Below, piece after piece: positions 7,508-17,785 of a DNA stretch of 64,000 nt; position 1 is the stretch's first letter; each line of letters opens with the position of its first letter. The translations under genes and the position numbers were made by a program. Origin of the DNA: Streptococcus hyointestinalis (GTDB lineage: Bacteria; Bacillota; Bacilli; Lactobacillales; Streptococcaceae); contig NZ_JAAKGB010000001.1 in the NCBI RefSeq assembly GCF_011039275.1, positions 434,001 through 498,000 of the forward strand, written 5' to 3'. Under the pieces are notes generated by a model. The model saw only the letters and a list, made by a program, of their open reading frames with translations. It had not been told where the DNA came from and did no database searches.

Positions 7508-9703
7508 TTATGGGTTGTTAAAATGATTACCGTTGTTTACGGTACTGTTGTCCTCGCTGTCGTCATCTTCTGTATCTGTTTGTTGAGAGTTTGTGTCAGA
7601 AGAGCTTTCAGTGCTTGACTCATCCTCTTCATCTTGGCTTTCGCTCTCATCAGTAGAGGACGTGCTAGTAGACGTGCTTGAGCTGCTACTATAGGTAGTT
7701 GCTGTGCTCAAATAGCTTGGTGTTGTGCCGCTAAGATAGAGGTAGCCACCACTGCGATAGAGTCCGCTTGGCATTGTGAAGTCTGAGCTGTAACCGTTTG
7801 TCAGATAGGTCATCATCGCCTTGTAGACGTCGGTTGCAACGTAAAGACCGTTACCATAGATTGGTGTGAGACGGTTCTTGTAACCTGTCCAGACAGCCAT
7901 AGCGTATTTGTTGGTGTAGCCGACAAAGTTTTCATCTGGCGCCATGGTACCTACGACACTGTTGTAGATACCTGTAGACGCTTCGATTTGAGCAAGCTCA
8001 TCATCGCTGTAGTTGGATGTACCAGTCTTACCAGCTTGAATAACGCCTGAGATGCTAGCACGTGTCCCTGTACCGTAAGTCAGTACAGTTTTCATCATGT
8101 CAGTCATCATATAGGCGGTTGTCTCGCTCATCGCCTTGCTACCTTTAGCGTCATAGGTTTCAGTTGTTCCATCGCTAAATTCAATCTTATTGACATACTG
8201 TGGTTCGTAGTATGTACCACCATTAGCAAAGGCAGCGTAAGCAGCAGCCATTTTTTCAGAGCTAGCACCGTATTTTTGGTCGGAGCTGCTGGTGTTACTT
8301 GAGATAGCATTTGAGTAGAGCAACTCTGGATAGTCAATACCAAGTCCATTGAGGAACTTGAGGGCATAATCAAGTCCAGTTGCTTCAAGGGCACGCACAG
8401 CAGGGACGTTACGAGATTGTTGGATAGCGGTTTGCATGGTCATCCAACCAAGGTATTGTCTATCCCAGTCGTAAATCTGCGTGCTTGTTCCTGGCCAGTA
8501 GTAAATCGAGTCGTTCAGACGCTGAGCTGTCGAGGTGTATTTACCACTCTCAATAGCTGGTGCATAGTCTGTGATAGGTTTCATGGTTGAACCCCAGTCA
8601 CGGTCTGTCAGCACCGCTTGGTTGGTACCAAAGGAGACGTTGGTGTCTTGATTACGTCCACCTAATTGAGCGATAACCTTACCGTTTGTGACGTCAACAA
8701 CTGTTGAAGCCACTTGCAAATCGTCATCTGGATAGTTGACATAAAGCCCAGTGTTGTAGATATCGTAGAGTTGTTGTTGCGCTTCTGGGATGATATTGGT
8801 GTAGACCTTGAGTCCAGCTGTAAAGATGTCCTGTCCTGTCTTATCCTTGACTTGCTCGATAACTTGCTTAAGGTAGTTATCCATGTATTTAGGATAGCTT
8901 GTAGACTCTTTGAGTTCTTGCAGTCCATCTGTGACAGGTGTTGCAATAGCTGTGTTGTACTCTGACTTTGTGATATTGCCGTCTTTGTACATTTCACGAA
9001 GAACGGTATCACGTCTTGTTTTCGCAGCTTCTGGCTGGTCATAAGGATTGTACTGGCTTGGGGCTTGTGGGATACCAGCAAGCAGTGCCAGCTGAGCAAT
9101 GGAGAGGTCTTTTAGGTCTTTGCCGTAGTAAGACTTGGCAGCTGTTAGCATACCGTAGTTCCCATTTCCCATGTAGACCTTATTGATGTAGAAGGTGAGG
9201 ATTTCTTCTTTGGTGTATTTACGCTCCATCTGAATAGCCATCCAAACCTCTTGCGCTTTACGTTTTAGGGTTTGGTCGGATTCTTTTGTGGAGAAGTAAG
9301 CAAGCTTAATCAACTGTTGGTCAAGGGTAGACCCCCCTTGGGTACTCGAGCTGGTCAGATTGTGAAAAGCTGCACCCAAGATACGGTAAACATCGACACC
9401 ACGGTGTTTAAAGAAACGCTTGTCCTCAATGGAAGTAATGGCATTGACCAAGTTGAGAGGAATGTCGCTAGTCTTTGCGCTCTCACGTTTTTCAGAACCA
9501 AGGTCAGCAATCAAGTTGTTATTGGCATCGTAGACCAAGCTGGAGTTTGCTGATTTGAGTGATTTTTCGGATAATTTTGGTGCTGTTGCTGCGTAGTAAG
9601 CAAATAAAGAAGCACCGGCAATAACTGCAACAATGAAGAGGCTGATAGCAATACCAATACCATATTTCAGCCATTTAAATACTGTCTTTTTTATGATAAT
9701 CAC
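7508..9703 (-). CDS. pbp1A: Penicillin-binding protein 1A
   Basis: This bifunctional class A enzyme polymerises and cross-links peptidoglycan at the outer face of the membrane. After a short cytoplasmic end and a membrane helix (about 13-38), the glycosyltransferase domain carries the [10 protein letters not shown] motif with E93. The transpeptidase has STMK (372-375, nucleophile S372), SRN (430-432) and KTGT (559-562). The last roughly 80 residues are a Ser/Thr/Asp/Glu-rich tail. The GTG start lies three bases after the recU stop and its AGGCGG ribosome-binding site abuts it, so translation is probably coupled. Homologues begin close to this point, but no better start codon exists. Confidence 0.95.
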   Translation of the reverse strand: MIIIKKTVFKWLKYGIGIAISLFIVAVIAGASLFAYYAATAPKLSEKSLKSANSSLVYDANNNLIADLGSEKRESAKTSDIPLNLVNAITSIEDKRFFKHRGVDVYRILGAAFHNLTSSSTQGGSTLDQQLIKLAYFSTKESDQTLKRKAQEVWMAIQMERKYTKEEILTFYINKVYMGNGNYGMLTAAKSYYGKDLKDLSIAQLALLAGIPQAPSQYNPYDQPEAAKTRRDTVLREMYKDGNITKSEYNTAIATPVTDGLQELKESTSYPKYMDNYLKQVIEQVKDKTGQDIFTAGLKVYTNIIPEAQQQLYDIYNTGLYVNYPDDDLQVASTVVDVTNGKVIAQLGGRNQDTNVSFGTNQAVLTDRDWGSTMKPITDYAPAIESGKYTSTAQRLNDSIYYWPGTSTQIYDWDRQYLGWMTMQTAIQQSRNVPAVRALEATGLDYALKFLNGLGIDYPELLYSNAISSNTSSSDQKYGASSEKMAAAYAAFANGGTYYEPQYVNKIEFSDGTTETYDAKGSKAMSETTAYMMTDMMKTVLTYGTGTRASISGVIQAGKTGTSNYSDDELAQIEASTGIYNSVVGTMAPDENFVGYTNKYAMAVWTGYKNRLTPIYGNGLYVATDVYKAMMTYLTNGYSSDFTMPSGLYRSGGYLYLSGTTPSYLSTATTYSSSSSTSTSTSSTDESESQDEEDESSTESSSDTNSQQTDTEDDDSEDNSTVNNGNHFNNP

Positions 9704-9706
9704 CGC

Positions 9707-10300
9707 CTAAAATAAATGATCGTCCACAACTTCCAAGTAAGGAACTTGCGGATAAGCGCCCAAACTAATTTCAAATCCATTTTTTTTGATATAATCAAGA
9801 GGCATGGATTTGGCACCTAAATCAACTTGATAAAAGTCAATCAAGAGTTTGGCAGGTAAGAGATAGGTTTCTTTTAAGGTTGAAAAATGCAAAAGTACAA
9901 AGCAAATCCCGTCTTGTTCGACAACATTGGCCATGTGCGTAATTTGATGCTGATGAAAATTTTTCATAGGCATGGCTGTCTTTTGCTGGGTCTCTTTGGC
10001 TTCAAAGTCAATGTAGCGTCCCTTGTAAACACCAGAGTAGTCTGTTGTAGAAGCTTGTCTAAAGTAAGCCTCGACAATCTTAGCACGGCTGCGCTTTGGA
10101 TAGTCAACCTTGACAATCTGGATAGGGGTTGGCTTTTTATGGATGACTGCAATCTTACGTGAGAGGTAATAAGCATTGGTTGCATTGATTGCAGCCTCAA
10201 AGCTCATCCCACGGTTAGCAAAATCCACCGTTTTACGCTTAGACTTGTTAGAACGAAGAGGGGTGCTTTTACGAATAAGTCCATGAGGATAGTTTACCAT
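9707..10300 (-). CDS. recU: Holliday junction resolvase RecU
   Basis: RecU resolves four-way junctions during recombination and chromosome segregation. The 197-residue protein contains the N-terminal region with [11 protein letters not shown] and the nuclease core [12 protein letters not shown], where acidic residues and a lysine bind metal. AGGAG precedes the ATG. The pairing recU-pbp1A is conserved in Firmicutes and here the two genes are three bases apart on the minus strand, with the start region facing ypsA. Confidence 0.95.
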   Translation of the reverse strand: MVNYPHGLIRKSTPLRSNKSKRKTVDFANRGMSFEAAINATNAYYLSRKIAVIHKKPTPIQIVKVDYPKRSRAKIVEAYFRQASTTDYSGVYKGRYIDFEAKETQQKTAMPMKNFHQHQITHMANVVEQDGICFVLLHFSTLKETYLLPAKLLIDFYQVDLGAKSMPLDYIKKNGFEISLGAYPQVPYLEVVDDHLF

Positions 10301-10381
10301 TGTTGAAAACTCCTAACACCATTTTCCTTATAAGTTATAAGCCATACTATTATACCATATTTTCAGAAAGGATTACATAAA

Positions 10382-10903
10382 ATGACTGCAGTTTTAATTT
10401 CGGGCTATAAAAGTTTTGAGTTGGGAATCTTTACAGATAGTGACCCTAAGCTTGCGATTATTAAGCAAGCGATACGAAAAGACCTCATTCATTTTTTGGA
10501 TGAGGGGACAGACTGGTTCATTTTTATGGGCAATCTCGGCTTTGAGTATTGGGCACTTGAGGTGGCAAAGGACTTAAAAGAAGAAGGATATGAGTTTAGT
10601 ATGGCAACACTATTTCCTTTTGAAAATCACGGTAGCAACTGGAATGAAGCTAATCAAGAAAAGTTACAAGCTTTCAAAAACGTTGATTTTGTTAAGTTTT
10701 CGTATCCTAGCTATGACAACCCAAGCCAATTTGCCAACCACAATCGCTTTGTTATTAGCAACACCGACGAGGCTTATCTTTTTTACGATGAGGAGCTAGA
10801 GACTAATCTCAAGTACCTTTTAGGGCTTATGAGAAGTGAGAGCCATTATCCCATAACCTATCTGACCTTTGATCGCTTAAATGAAATCGCACAAGAAGAA
10901 TAG
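10382..10903 (+). CDS. DUF1273 (YpsA-like) SLOG-superfamily protein
   Basis: This is a 173-residue cytoplasmic protein of the UPF0398/YpsA family. It has the N-terminal beta-strand [14 protein letters not shown] with a glycine-containing loop and the segment [14 protein letters not shown], both typical of the SLOG nucleotide-binding fold. In Bacillus and Staphylococcus relatives it affects cell division, and it sits next to gpsB as it does here. No ligand or reaction is established. AGAAAGGA precedes the ATG. Confidence 0.85.
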   Translation: MTAVLISGYKSFELGIFTDSDPKLAIIKQAIRKDLIHFLDEGTDWFIFMGNLGFEYWALEVAKDLKEEGYEFSMATLFPFENHGSNWNEANQEKLQAFKNVDFVKFSYPSYDNPSQFANHNRFVISNTDEAYLFYDEELETNLKYLLGLMRSESHYPITYLTFDRLNEIAQEE

Positions 10904-10936
10904 AGGTAATATTTTAGTGTAATGACCTTATTTAGC

Positions 10937-10994
10937 TTGATTTTTAGCGTAAATTTAGGTATCATTAAGAAGCGCTTAGTATACTTAGTGCGCT
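10937..10994 (+). promoter_or_regulatory. gpsB promoter and leader hairpin
   Basis: TTGATT (10937-10942) and TATCAT (10960-10965) have a 17-bp spacer. AGCGC (10971-10975) pairs with GCGCT (10990-10994) around an AT-rich loop that holds the palindrome AGTATACT. The hairpin is at the very 5' end of the predicted transcript. Confidence 0.5.
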
Positions 10995-11026
10995 AACGAT
11001 TTGAATGTAAGGGAGATTAGAGCCGT

Positions 11027-11368
11027 ATGAATGTGAAATATATCCCCAAGGATATCTTTGAAAAAGACTTTAAGGTTGCCATGCGTGGTTATGACCGCAG
11101 CGAAGTAGATGAATTTTTAGATGATGTCATCAAGGACTATGAAGCCTTTATGGCAGAGATTGAGCGCTTGAAGGCAGAAAATGCAAACCTTAAAAAAGCC
11201 AATGCCGAACAACCAAAAGACATGGCTTCAGCTTATCGCAAGACCAATTCTTTCTATGCGGAGCAGCCGCAGGCTGTTAAAAGCTCGCAAACTGCGACTA
11301 ACCTAGATATTTTAAAACGTATTAGTCGCCTTGAAAAGGAAGTCTTTGGCAAACAAATCAGAGAATAA
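11027..11368 (+). CDS. gpsB: Cell division protein GpsB
   Basis: GpsB is a DivIVA-like adaptor that links division, peptidoglycan synthases and the StkP kinase at the septum. The 113-residue protein has the membrane-binding and PBP-docking N-terminus with RGYDRSEVDEFLDDVIKDYE (about 23-42), a coiled coil to about residue 60, and the C-terminal trimerisation helix LKRISRLEKEVFG. AAGGGAG lies 11 bases before the ATG. RNase P RNA follows within a few bases, an order common in streptococci. Confidence 0.95.
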   Translation: MNVKYIPKDIFEKDFKVAMRGYDRSEVDEFLDDVIKDYEAFMAEIERLKAENANLKKANAEQPKDMASAYRKTNSFYAEQPQAVKSSQTATNLDILKRISRLEKEVFGKQIRE

Positions 11369-11374
11369 TAAAAA

Positions 11375-11758
11375 CTGTGCAATTTTTGGATAATCGCGTG
11401 GTGTTTAGATACCATGAGGAAAGTCCATGCTAGCACTGGCTGTGATGCCGGTAGTGTTTGTGCTAGGCGAAAAAATAAGCCTAGGGAGGTAGCGATACCT
11501 TACGGCGATCAAAAGAGCTAAGTCTTTGATATGCTCAAGTAGATCTGAAAAGTGCCACAGTGACGTAGTTTTTAGGGAAACCTAAAAAGTGGAACGCGGT
11601 AAACCCCTCAAGCTAGCAACCCAAACTTTGGTAGGGGCATGGGATAGTTGGAAACGAACGATCTATCCTGACTGCTTTTGCAGTAGACAGATGATTATCG
11701 AAGGTGGCAAGACCTAGTTGCCGCCGGAACAAAACATGGCTTATAGAAAATTGCATAA
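11375..11758 (+). ncRNA. rnpB: RNase P RNA (bacterial type B)
   Basis: This is the catalytic RNA that removes tRNA 5' leaders. The conserved GAGGAAAGTCC segment begins at 11414 and the 3' partner GGGATAGTTGG appears near 11641. The ends pair: TGCAATTTT near 11378 with AAAATTGCA at 11747-11755, which fixes the boundaries to within a few bases. No good promoter is visible in the short gap after gpsB. A strong terminator follows. Confidence 0.93.
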
Positions 11759-11766
11759 TAGGTTTT

Positions 11767-11803
11767 TAGGAGCTGGGCTATGGGTTCAGCTCCTATCTTT
11801 TTG
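11767..11803 (+). terminator. rnpB terminator
   Basis: TAGGAGCTG (11767-11775) pairs with CAGCTCCTA (11787-11795) around an 11-base loop and is followed by TCTTTTT. Confidence 0.88.
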
Positions 11804-11819
11804 AAAGTAAGGGTAGGAT

Positions 11820-12980
11820 ATGAAAGAACATTTTAATTTAGTAGCAACAGCAGCAGCTGGTTTAGAGGCAGTGGTTGGGCGTGAGGTGAGAGCGCTTGGG
11901 ATTGATTGCCAAGTGGATAATGGTAAGGTTTACTTTGACGGTGATATTAAGACAATCGCAAAGACCAATCTCTGGCTGCGCTCAGCTGACCGTATCAAGA
12001 TTATTGTTGGGCGTTTTCCAGCGAAAACTTTTGAGGAGTTGTTCCAAGGCGTCTTTAAGCTAGACTGGGAGAACTACCTGCCATTAGGTGCGACTTTTCC
12101 CATAGCTAAGGCTAAGTGTGTCAAGTCAAAACTGCACAATGAACCTAGTGTGCAAGCTATCACGAAAAAAGCAGTTGTCAAAAAACTGCAAAAGGTTTAC
12201 CATCGACCTGAAGGCGTGCCTTTGCAGGAAATTGGAGCAGAGTATAAAATCGAAGTGTCTATTCTAAAAGACCAAGCGACTATTATGATTGACACGACTG
12301 GCTCTAGTCTCTTTAAGCGTGGCTATCGTGTGGATAAGGGTGGTGCTCCAATCAAGGAAAATATGGCAGCGGCTATCCTAGAACTGTCCAACTGGTATCC
12401 AGACAAACCTTTGGTGGATCCGACTTGTGGTTCTGGGACTTTCTGCATTGAGGCAGCTCTTATGGGCAAGAATATCGCACCAGGGCTCAAGCGCAGCTTT
12501 GCTTTTGAACAGTGGGAATGGGTTGATAAAGCTGTCCTGGCTAGTGTGCGTGCTGAAGCTAAAAAAGCTATCAATGAGACGATTGAGCTTGATATTTCAG
12601 GCTTTGATATTGACACACGCATGGTTGAGATTGCCAAGGAAAATGCCAAGGCAGCTGGTGTTGATGATATTGTCACTTTCAAGCAAATGCGTCTGCAGGA
12701 CTTTAGGACTGATAAGATTGGTGGTGTCATCATCTCTAATCCGCCGTACGGTGAGCGCTTACTTGATGACAAAGCAGTGGATATTTTGTATAATGAAATG
12801 GGTGAAACCTTTGCCCCATTGAAGACTTGGAGTCTGTTTATTTTGACTAGCGATGAGCAGTTTGAGTCAAAATTTGGACGCCAAGCGGATAAGAAACGCA
12901 AACTCTACAATGGAACCTTGAGAGTAGATTTGTACCAATTCTTTGGGCAACGGGTTAAGCGACAAAGCAAAACGAACTAG
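11820..12980 (+). CDS. THUMP-domain class I SAM-dependent RNA methyltransferase (RlmL/YpsC-like)
   Basis: This protein probably methylates guanine N2 in 23S rRNA. The 386-residue protein has an N-terminal ferredoxin-like and THUMP region (to about 160), then a Rossmann methyltransferase with DPTCGSGTFCIEAALM for SAM binding and the catalytic SNPPYGERL loop. It corresponds to the N-terminal enzyme of the E. coli RlmKL fusion without the RlmK half. GTAGGAT precedes the ATG. It lies between rnpB and mapZ, with 11 bases to mapZ. Confidence 0.9.
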   Translation: MKEHFNLVATAAAGLEAVVGREVRALGIDCQVDNGKVYFDGDIKTIAKTNLWLRSADRIKIIVGRFPAKTFEELFQGVFKLDWENYLPLGATFPIAKAKCVKSKLHNEPSVQAITKKAVVKKLQKVYHRPEGVPLQEIGAEYKIEVSILKDQATIMIDTTGSSLFKRGYRVDKGGAPIKENMAAAILELSNWYPDKPLVDPTCGSGTFCIEAALMGKNIAPGLKRSFAFEQWEWVDKAVLASVRAEAKKAINETIELDISGFDIDTRMVEIAKENAKAAGVDDIVTFKQMRLQDFRTDKIGGVIISNPPYGERLLDDKAVDILYNEMGETFAPLKTWSLFILTSDEQFESKFGRQADKKRKLYNGTLRVDLYQFFGQRVKRQSKTN

Positions 12981-12991
12981 GAGAGCTTATT

Positions 12992-14467
12992 GTGACAAAA
13001 GACACTGATAAACAACCAGAAAGCAAGCAACCTGATGGTATTGACTTTGAAAAAGCACAGCAGATGACGGTCGGCGAGGCAGCTAGAGCAGAGGCAGACA
13101 TGAAAGCAGGTATCACCGAAGAAGATGGTGTGTTAGACCGCTATATCAAACAGCACCGTGATGAGGTAACTGCAGAAAAGTTTGATACCAAAGTGGCAGA
13201 GCTTGAGCAGTTAGATACAGCTTCACTTGATGAGTTTATCGAAAAGAAAAAACAAGAATTGCAAGAACTCGAAGAGATTGAAGCGCAAAGCCAAAAAGAA
13301 GAGACTGCTTCTAGCGATGAAGTGCCCCAAACACCTGTTGAGGAGGCGCCTGTCATTGACGAGATAGAAGTCACACCGCTTGTGAAAAACGAAGCACAAG
13401 AAGAAGTGGCTCAAGAGGAAGAAGCGCCGTCACTTGAGGAGAACTTTGTTGAAGAGGACAATCAAAAACGCTCTCGCCGTATTGTCTGGGGAAGTTTGAT
13501 TGTCTTGGTTTTAGCGATTATCGCTTTTTGCTTCACATGGTTTAGTAATAATAAAGACCAAACAACAAGTACTAGCACGTCATTAACGACCAAAACCAGC
13601 ACAAGTACATCAAGCTCAACAAGTACCAAGGCAGCTAAAGAAGCCAACAGCGCCTTTACAAAAGCTTATGACGCTTTCTTTACAGACAGTACGCAAACAG
13701 CTCTCAAAAACAGCCAGTTTGACCAATTGTCAGATTTAAAGACCAAGCTGGACGCTTTGAAAAATACTAGCTATTACAAGGCTGCTAAGAGCAAGTACGA
13801 CAGCTTAGAAGCACAAATCAAGGCTATCCAAGCGGTGAATGCTAAGTTTGACTCTGCTAGAGTCGTTGATGGTAGTCAGACAGACGCTACTGTCAAGTCA
13901 GATGCGAACTTTGATGATTTGGCTAGCAGCACACTAAATACAGGCAACAGCACGCTTGACAAACTCTTGCAGGCAGCCGTTACCGACGGACGTGCGCAAT
14001 TAACCAGCGCTCAAGAAGCAGCAGCGCAGGCAGCGTCATCAGCTGATACGACAGCACAAAGTGCAGCCGCAACAGATACAACGCAAGCACAGTCTTCAAC
14101 AGACAGCACTCAAGCAACAAGTGGACAAACGGTATCTGCAGCGTCAAGCTATGGTATCACTAACTATGACCCTGCTATCTTGCAACGTGATCGCAGTCGT
14201 GTGCCATACGACTTTAGCAAGATTGCTGATAGCTCAAACTCTGCTTGGACATTTAATCCAGGTGTGCTTGAGAAGATTTTGGAGATTTCACGTCAACGTG
14301 GCTATATCACAGGTAATAACTTTATCTTAGAGCGTGTCAATATCATCAACGGCAACGGTTATTACAACATGTTTAAACCTGATGGAACTTATCTCTTCTC
14401 TATCAATGATAAGACAGGTTACTTTGTCGGAAATGCCGCTGGTCACTCTGATGCACTCGATTATTAA
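12992..14467 (+). CDS. mapZ: Mid-cell-anchored protein Z, division-site positioning
   Basis: MapZ marks mid-cell and guides FtsZ rings in streptococci. The 491-residue protein has a long acidic cytoplasmic part whose first 40 residues (IDFEKAQQMTVGEAARAEAD) match the FtsZ-interacting end, a single membrane helix at about 164-184, a Ser/Thr-rich linker (about 192-212), and an extracellular two-part domain that binds peptidoglycan. The GTG start has AGGAGAG seven bases upstream. FtsZ, its partner, is also in this window. It is a known target of StkP, also encoded here. Confidence 0.93.
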   Translation: MTKDTDKQPESKQPDGIDFEKAQQMTVGEAARAEADMKAGITEEDGVLDRYIKQHRDEVTAEKFDTKVAELEQLDTASLDEFIEKKKQELQELEEIEAQSQKEETASSDEVPQTPVEEAPVIDEIEVTPLVKNEAQEEVAQEEEAPSLEENFVEEDNQKRSRRIVWGSLIVLVLAIIAFCFTWFSNNKDQTTSTSTSLTTKTSTSTSSSTSTKAAKEANSAFTKAYDAFFTDSTQTALKNSQFDQLSDLKTKLDALKNTSYYKAAKSKYDSLEAQIKAIQAVNAKFDSARVVDGSQTDATVKSDANFDDLASSTLNTGNSTLDKLLQAAVTDGRAQLTSAQEAAAQAASSADTTAQSAAATDTTQAQSSTDSTQATSGQTVSAASSYGITNYDPAILQRDRSRVPYDFSKIADSSNSAWTFNPGVLEKILEISRQRGYITGNNFILERVNIINGNGYYNMFKPDGTYLFSINDKTGYFVGNAAGHSDALDY

Positions 14468-14468
14468 G

Positions 14469-14500
14469 AAAAAAATCAGACGCATGCGTCTGATTTTTTT
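14469..14500. terminator. Bidirectional terminator shared by mapZ and luxS
   Basis: A perfect 30-base palindrome (15 + 15) centred on GCATGC, with A and T runs at its ends, serves both convergent genes. Confidence 0.92.
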
Positions 14501-14982
14501 TAAACCACGTGGCGATTAAATGGGTCGTCTGAAATGCCTTCTGAAAGGATGAGTTTTGCCCATTCTTTAGCAGAAAAGAGGCTGTGGTCTTTGTAGTTAC
14601 CACAAGACTCAATGGTTGTGCCTGGGACATCCTCCCAAGAAGTGACATTAGCAATTTCTTCTAGGCTTGAAGTGATGACTTTTGCGATGTCTGTGCTGGT
14701 GTGTCGTCCCCACATAATCATGTGAAAACCAGTACGGCAACCAAAGGGTGAGCAGTCAATCATCCCATCAATGCGTGTGCGAATGAGTTTTGCTAGCAAG
14801 TGCTCAATGGTATGAAGCCCAGCCGTAGGGATGGCATTTTCATTTGGCTGAACGAGGCGAATATCAAAGTTTGTGATAACGTCTCCTTTTGGTCCCACTT
14901 CCTCAGAAATCAAACGCACATAAGGCGCTTTAACGGCAGTATGATCTAGCTCAAAACTCTCAACGATAACGTCTTTTGACAT
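14500..14982 (-). CDS. luxS: S-ribosylhomocysteine lyase
   Basis: LuxS splits S-ribosylhomocysteine into homocysteine and the AI-2 precursor DPD in the activated methyl cycle. The 160-residue protein has the metal-binding HTIEH motif (H57, H61), the FGCRTGF segment with catalytic C82, and the third ligand C127 in [20 protein letters not shown] precedes the ATG. It is a single-gene unit convergent with mapZ. The spacing between H61 and C82 is five residues shorter than in Bacillus LuxS. Confidence 0.96.
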   Translation of the reverse strand: MSKDVIVESFELDHTAVKAPYVRLISEEVGPKGDVITNFDIRLVQPNENAIPTAGLHTIEHLLAKLIRTRIDGMIDCSPFGCRTGFHMIMWGRHTSTDIAKVITSSLEEIANVTSWEDVPGTTIESCGNYKDHSLFSAKEWAKLILSEGISDDPFNRHVV

Positions 14983-15091
14983 GTTTTCCTCCTGTAAATT
15001 GTACTCATAAAGTAGATTATGTGTTCCTTATAACAAGGTCATCTTTTAGTTATCATATCATAAAATCTTGAAAAATGCTTGTTATTTTAAA

Positions 15092-15120
15092 TTGAGAATT
15101 GTTACAAATTATGATAGAAT
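15092..15120 (+). promoter_or_regulatory. rny promoter
   Basis: TTGAGA (15092-15097) and TAGAAT (15115-15120) with a 17-bp spacer. The rest of the gap between luxS and rny holds AT-rich sequence with two TGATA direct repeats on the minus strand (15052-15061), of unknown meaning. Confidence 0.7.
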
Positions 15121-15174
15121 TTTAGGTGGTCTTTCCTTAATGAAAGCTAGTAAAATTTAGATTGAGGTATAAAC

Positions 15175-16782
15175 ATGCTTAATGTTATCATTGCTGTTGT
15201 TTGTGCCCTCATTGGTTTGATTATTGGTTATGCGGTGATGACGATGCGTCTTAAAGCATCGCAAGACGCCGCAGAGCAAACTCTTTTAAATGCTGAACAA
15301 GAAGCTGTCAATGTTCGTAGTAAAGCTGAGCTGGAAGCAGAGCACATTCGCCAGTCAGCAGAGCGTGACAGCAGAGCCCAAAAGAAAGAATATCTCTTAG
15401 AAGCAAAAGAAGAGGCTAGGAAGTATCGTGAAGACGTTGATAGGGAGTTCAAGTCTGAAAGACAGGAGTTAAAGCAAATGGAGACACGCTTAACAGAGCG
15501 TGCAACAACTCTTGATCGAAAAGATGAAAAGCTCTCCGATCGTGAAAAGCTCCTTGGAAGCAAGGAGCAGAGTCTAACGGATCGTACTAGACATATTGAT
15601 GAGCGTGAAAAACAAGTCGCAACATTAGAAGAACAAAAGCATCAAGAACTGGAACGCTTGGCAGAACTCACACAGGACGAGGCTCGTCAGCTTATTTTAG
15701 ATAGGACTGAGGAGGGGTTGACGCATGAGATTGCGGGGCGTATTCGTGAGGCAGAGCGTGACATTAAGGAGCGCTCAACAAAGATTGCTAAAAATCTGCT
15801 AGCGCAAGCCATGCAACGTCTAGCCGGCAACTTTGTGCCTGAGCAGACGGTCACTACAGTGCACTTGCCTGATGATAGCATGAAAGGGCGTATCATTGGG
15901 CGTGAGGGGCGCAATATCAGAACGCTTGAGAGCTTGACGGGTATTGATATCATCATTGATGACACGCCTGAGGTGGTTGTTTTATCTGGATTTGACCCGA
16001 TTCGTCGTGAGATTGCTCGCATGACACTTGAGATGCTTATTCAGGATGGGCGCATTCACCCAGCTCGTATCGAGGAGTTGGTGGAGAAAAATCGCTTGGA
16101 GATGGATGAGCGCATTCGTGAGTACGGTGAGTCAGCTGCCTTTGAGGTTGGCGCTCCCAACTTGCACCCAGACTTGATTAAGATTATGGGGCGTCTGCAA
16201 TTTCGTACCAGCTATGGGCAAAATGTCCTTCGTCACTCTGTTGAAGTCGCAAAGCTTGCTGGTTTACTCGCAGGTGAGCTCGGTGAAAATGTAGATCTTG
16301 CCAGACGAGCTGGTTTTCTACATGATATGGGAAAAGCTGTTGATAAAGAAATCGAAGGCAGTCACGTGGAGATTGGTGCAGAGATGGCACGCAAGTACAA
16401 GGAACACCCTGTTGTGGTCAATGCTATCGCCAGCCACCATGGTGATGTTGAGCCTGAGACGGTGATTGCTGTCCTTGTCGCAGTAGCAGACTCGCTCAGC
16501 TCAGCCCGTCCAGGTGCTAGGAATGAGTCTATCGAAAACTACATCAAGCGTCTGCGTGACCTTGAGGACATTGCCAATAGTTTTGATGGGGTTCAAAACA
16601 GCTTTGCCCTTCAAGCTGGGCGTGAAATTCGTATCATGGTGCGTCCAGATAAGATTTCCGATGATGAGATGGTGATTTTGTCGCATAAAGTGCGCAAGAA
16701 AATCGAAAATAATCTCGACTATCCAGGTAATATCAAAGTCACCCTCATCCGTGAGGCACGTGCCATTACTTATGCAAAATAA
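15175..16782 (+). CDS. rny: Ribonuclease Y
   Basis: RNase Y is the membrane-anchored endonuclease that starts bulk mRNA decay. The 535-residue protein has an N-terminal membrane helix (about 3-22), a long charged coiled coil (about 30-205), a KH domain with [12 protein letters not shown], and an HD domain with LHDMGKAVD and HHGDVEPET that binds metal. Length and domain order are standard. It is a single-gene unit ended by a strong terminator. Confidence 0.96.
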   Translation: MLNVIIAVVCALIGLIIGYAVMTMRLKASQDAAEQTLLNAEQEAVNVRSKAELEAEHIRQSAERDSRAQKKEYLLEAKEEARKYREDVDREFKSERQELKQMETRLTERATTLDRKDEKLSDREKLLGSKEQSLTDRTRHIDEREKQVATLEEQKHQELERLAELTQDEARQLILDRTEEGLTHEIAGRIREAERDIKERSTKIAKNLLAQAMQRLAGNFVPEQTVTTVHLPDDSMKGRIIGREGRNIRTLESLTGIDIIIDDTPEVVVLSGFDPIRREIARMTLEMLIQDGRIHPARIEELVEKNRLEMDERIREYGESAAFEVGAPNLHPDLIKIMGRLQFRTSYGQNVLRHSVEVAKLAGLLAGELGENVDLARRAGFLHDMGKAVDKEIEGSHVEIGAEMARKYKEHPVVVNAIASHHGDVEPETVIAVLVAVADSLSSARPGARNESIENYIKRLRDLEDIANSFDGVQNSFALQAGREIRIMVRPDKISDDEMVILSHKVRKKIENNLDYPGNIKVTLIREARAITYAK

Positions 16783-16814
16783 AACGTTTAGAACTAGGTT
16801 CTAAACGTTTTTTT
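16781..16814 (+). terminator. rny terminator
   Basis: AAAACGTTTAGAAC and GTTCTAAACGTTTT form a perfect 14-bp stem around TAG, followed by more T. Confidence 0.92.
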
Positions 16815-16821
16815 GATGAAG

Positions 16822-16885
16822 TGACAAAAGTCATCTCATGTCATGACAAACTGGTCTATGAGCATGTTTTACTTCCTGCTATACT
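16822..16885 (+). promoter_or_regulatory. Promoter and candidate operator of the ABC/two-component operon
   Basis: TGC-TATACT (16877-16885) is an extended -10. About 30-55 bp upstream lie two adjacent dyads: TGAC-AAAA-GTCA (16822-16833) and TCATG-T-CATGA (16836-16846). Their position fits activation by the operon's own LuxR-type response regulator, which is an inference. Confidence 0.5.
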
Positions 16886-16912
16886 AAGAGTGTCTTAAGA
16901 AAGGAGTTTGAC

Positions 16913-17785
16913 ATGATTCGTGTAGAAAATTTAAACAAATCAGTAGCAGATAAGAGCATTTTAAAAGACATCAGTTTTCAGATTGAAGACGGTGAGTGTG
17001 TAGCGCTCATTGGACCAAATGGGGCTGGTAAGACCACTCTTATGTCATGTCTTTTAGGCGATGTCAAGACGACAGGTGGCAAGATTCGTATCCTCGGGCA
17101 GTCGCCACAGGCAAAGGACTTAAAGTCAAAAGTGACCGTCCTTTTTCAGGAAAATCTGGTCCAAGAAAAGATGAAAGTACGTGAGCTTATTGCTTTTCAA
17201 AAAGCTATTTACAAGGACACTCTCTCTGATGAGGAGATAAAAGCCTTGCTGCGTTTTTCAGATAAGCAGTATGATAGTTTTGCAAGTACCCTGTCTGGTG
17301 GGCAAAAGCGCTTGTTACAGTTTGTTTTGATTTTGATTGGAAAGCCTGACATTCTCTTTTTAGATGAGCCGACAGCGGGCATGGATACAGCGACACGTCA
17401 GTATTTTTGGCGTTTGATTGACGACTTAAAAGCGCAAGATAAAACCATTATCTACTCTTCTCACTATATCGAGGAGGTGGAGCAGACAGCAGATAGAGTG
17501 CTGGTTCTAAAAGAGGGACAGTTGCTTCGTGACACGACACCGTATGCCCTCAAAAAAGAAAAGCGTCAGAAAATCTTTACGGTGCCCATTAGCTACCGCT
17601 ATTTGCTAGAGAGGATAGCCGACGCCTCAGCTATTGAGGAAAAAAGGGACAATATCAGCTTTACAAGCAACAACGTTGAAGAAGTCTGGCATTTGCTTGA
17701 AGAAGTAAAATGTCCGATTGCTGATATCGAGATGACCAATCGCAGTTTGATGGATAATATTTTTAATGATGGGAGTGTGAAATGA
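16913..17785 (+). CDS. ABC transporter ATP-binding protein (exporter type)
   Basis: This is the ATPase of an ABC-2 type exporter. The 290-residue protein has Walker A GPNGAGKTT, signature LSGGQKRL, Walker B ILFLDEP and a C-terminal accessory region of about 80 residues, as in DrrA and YvfR proteins. AAGGAG precedes the ATG. It overlaps the permease gene by four bases and is followed by a sensor kinase and response regulator, all in coupled translation. The layout matches Bacillus yvfRSTU; the exported substrate is unknown and could be an antimicrobial or a lipid. Confidence 0.88.
   Translation: MIRVENLNKSVADKSILKDISFQIEDGECVALIGPNGAGKTTLMSCLLGDVKTTGGKIRILGQSPQAKDLKSKVTVLFQENLVQEKMKVRELIAFQKAIYKDTLSDEEIKALLRFSDKQYDSFASTLSGGQKRLLQFVLILIGKPDILFLDEPTAGMDTATRQYFWRLIDDLKAQDKTIIYSSHYIEEVEQTADRVLVLKEGQLLRDTTPYALKKEKRQKIFTVPISYRYLLERIADASAIEEKRDNISFTSNNVEEVWHLLEEVKCPIADIEMTNRSLMDNIFNDGSVK

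Noticed and set aside
10359..10373. CodY-like TTTTCAGAAA at the ypsA ribosome-binding site
   Set aside because: Only about 11 of 15 consensus positions match and the site coincides with the ribosome-binding sequence.
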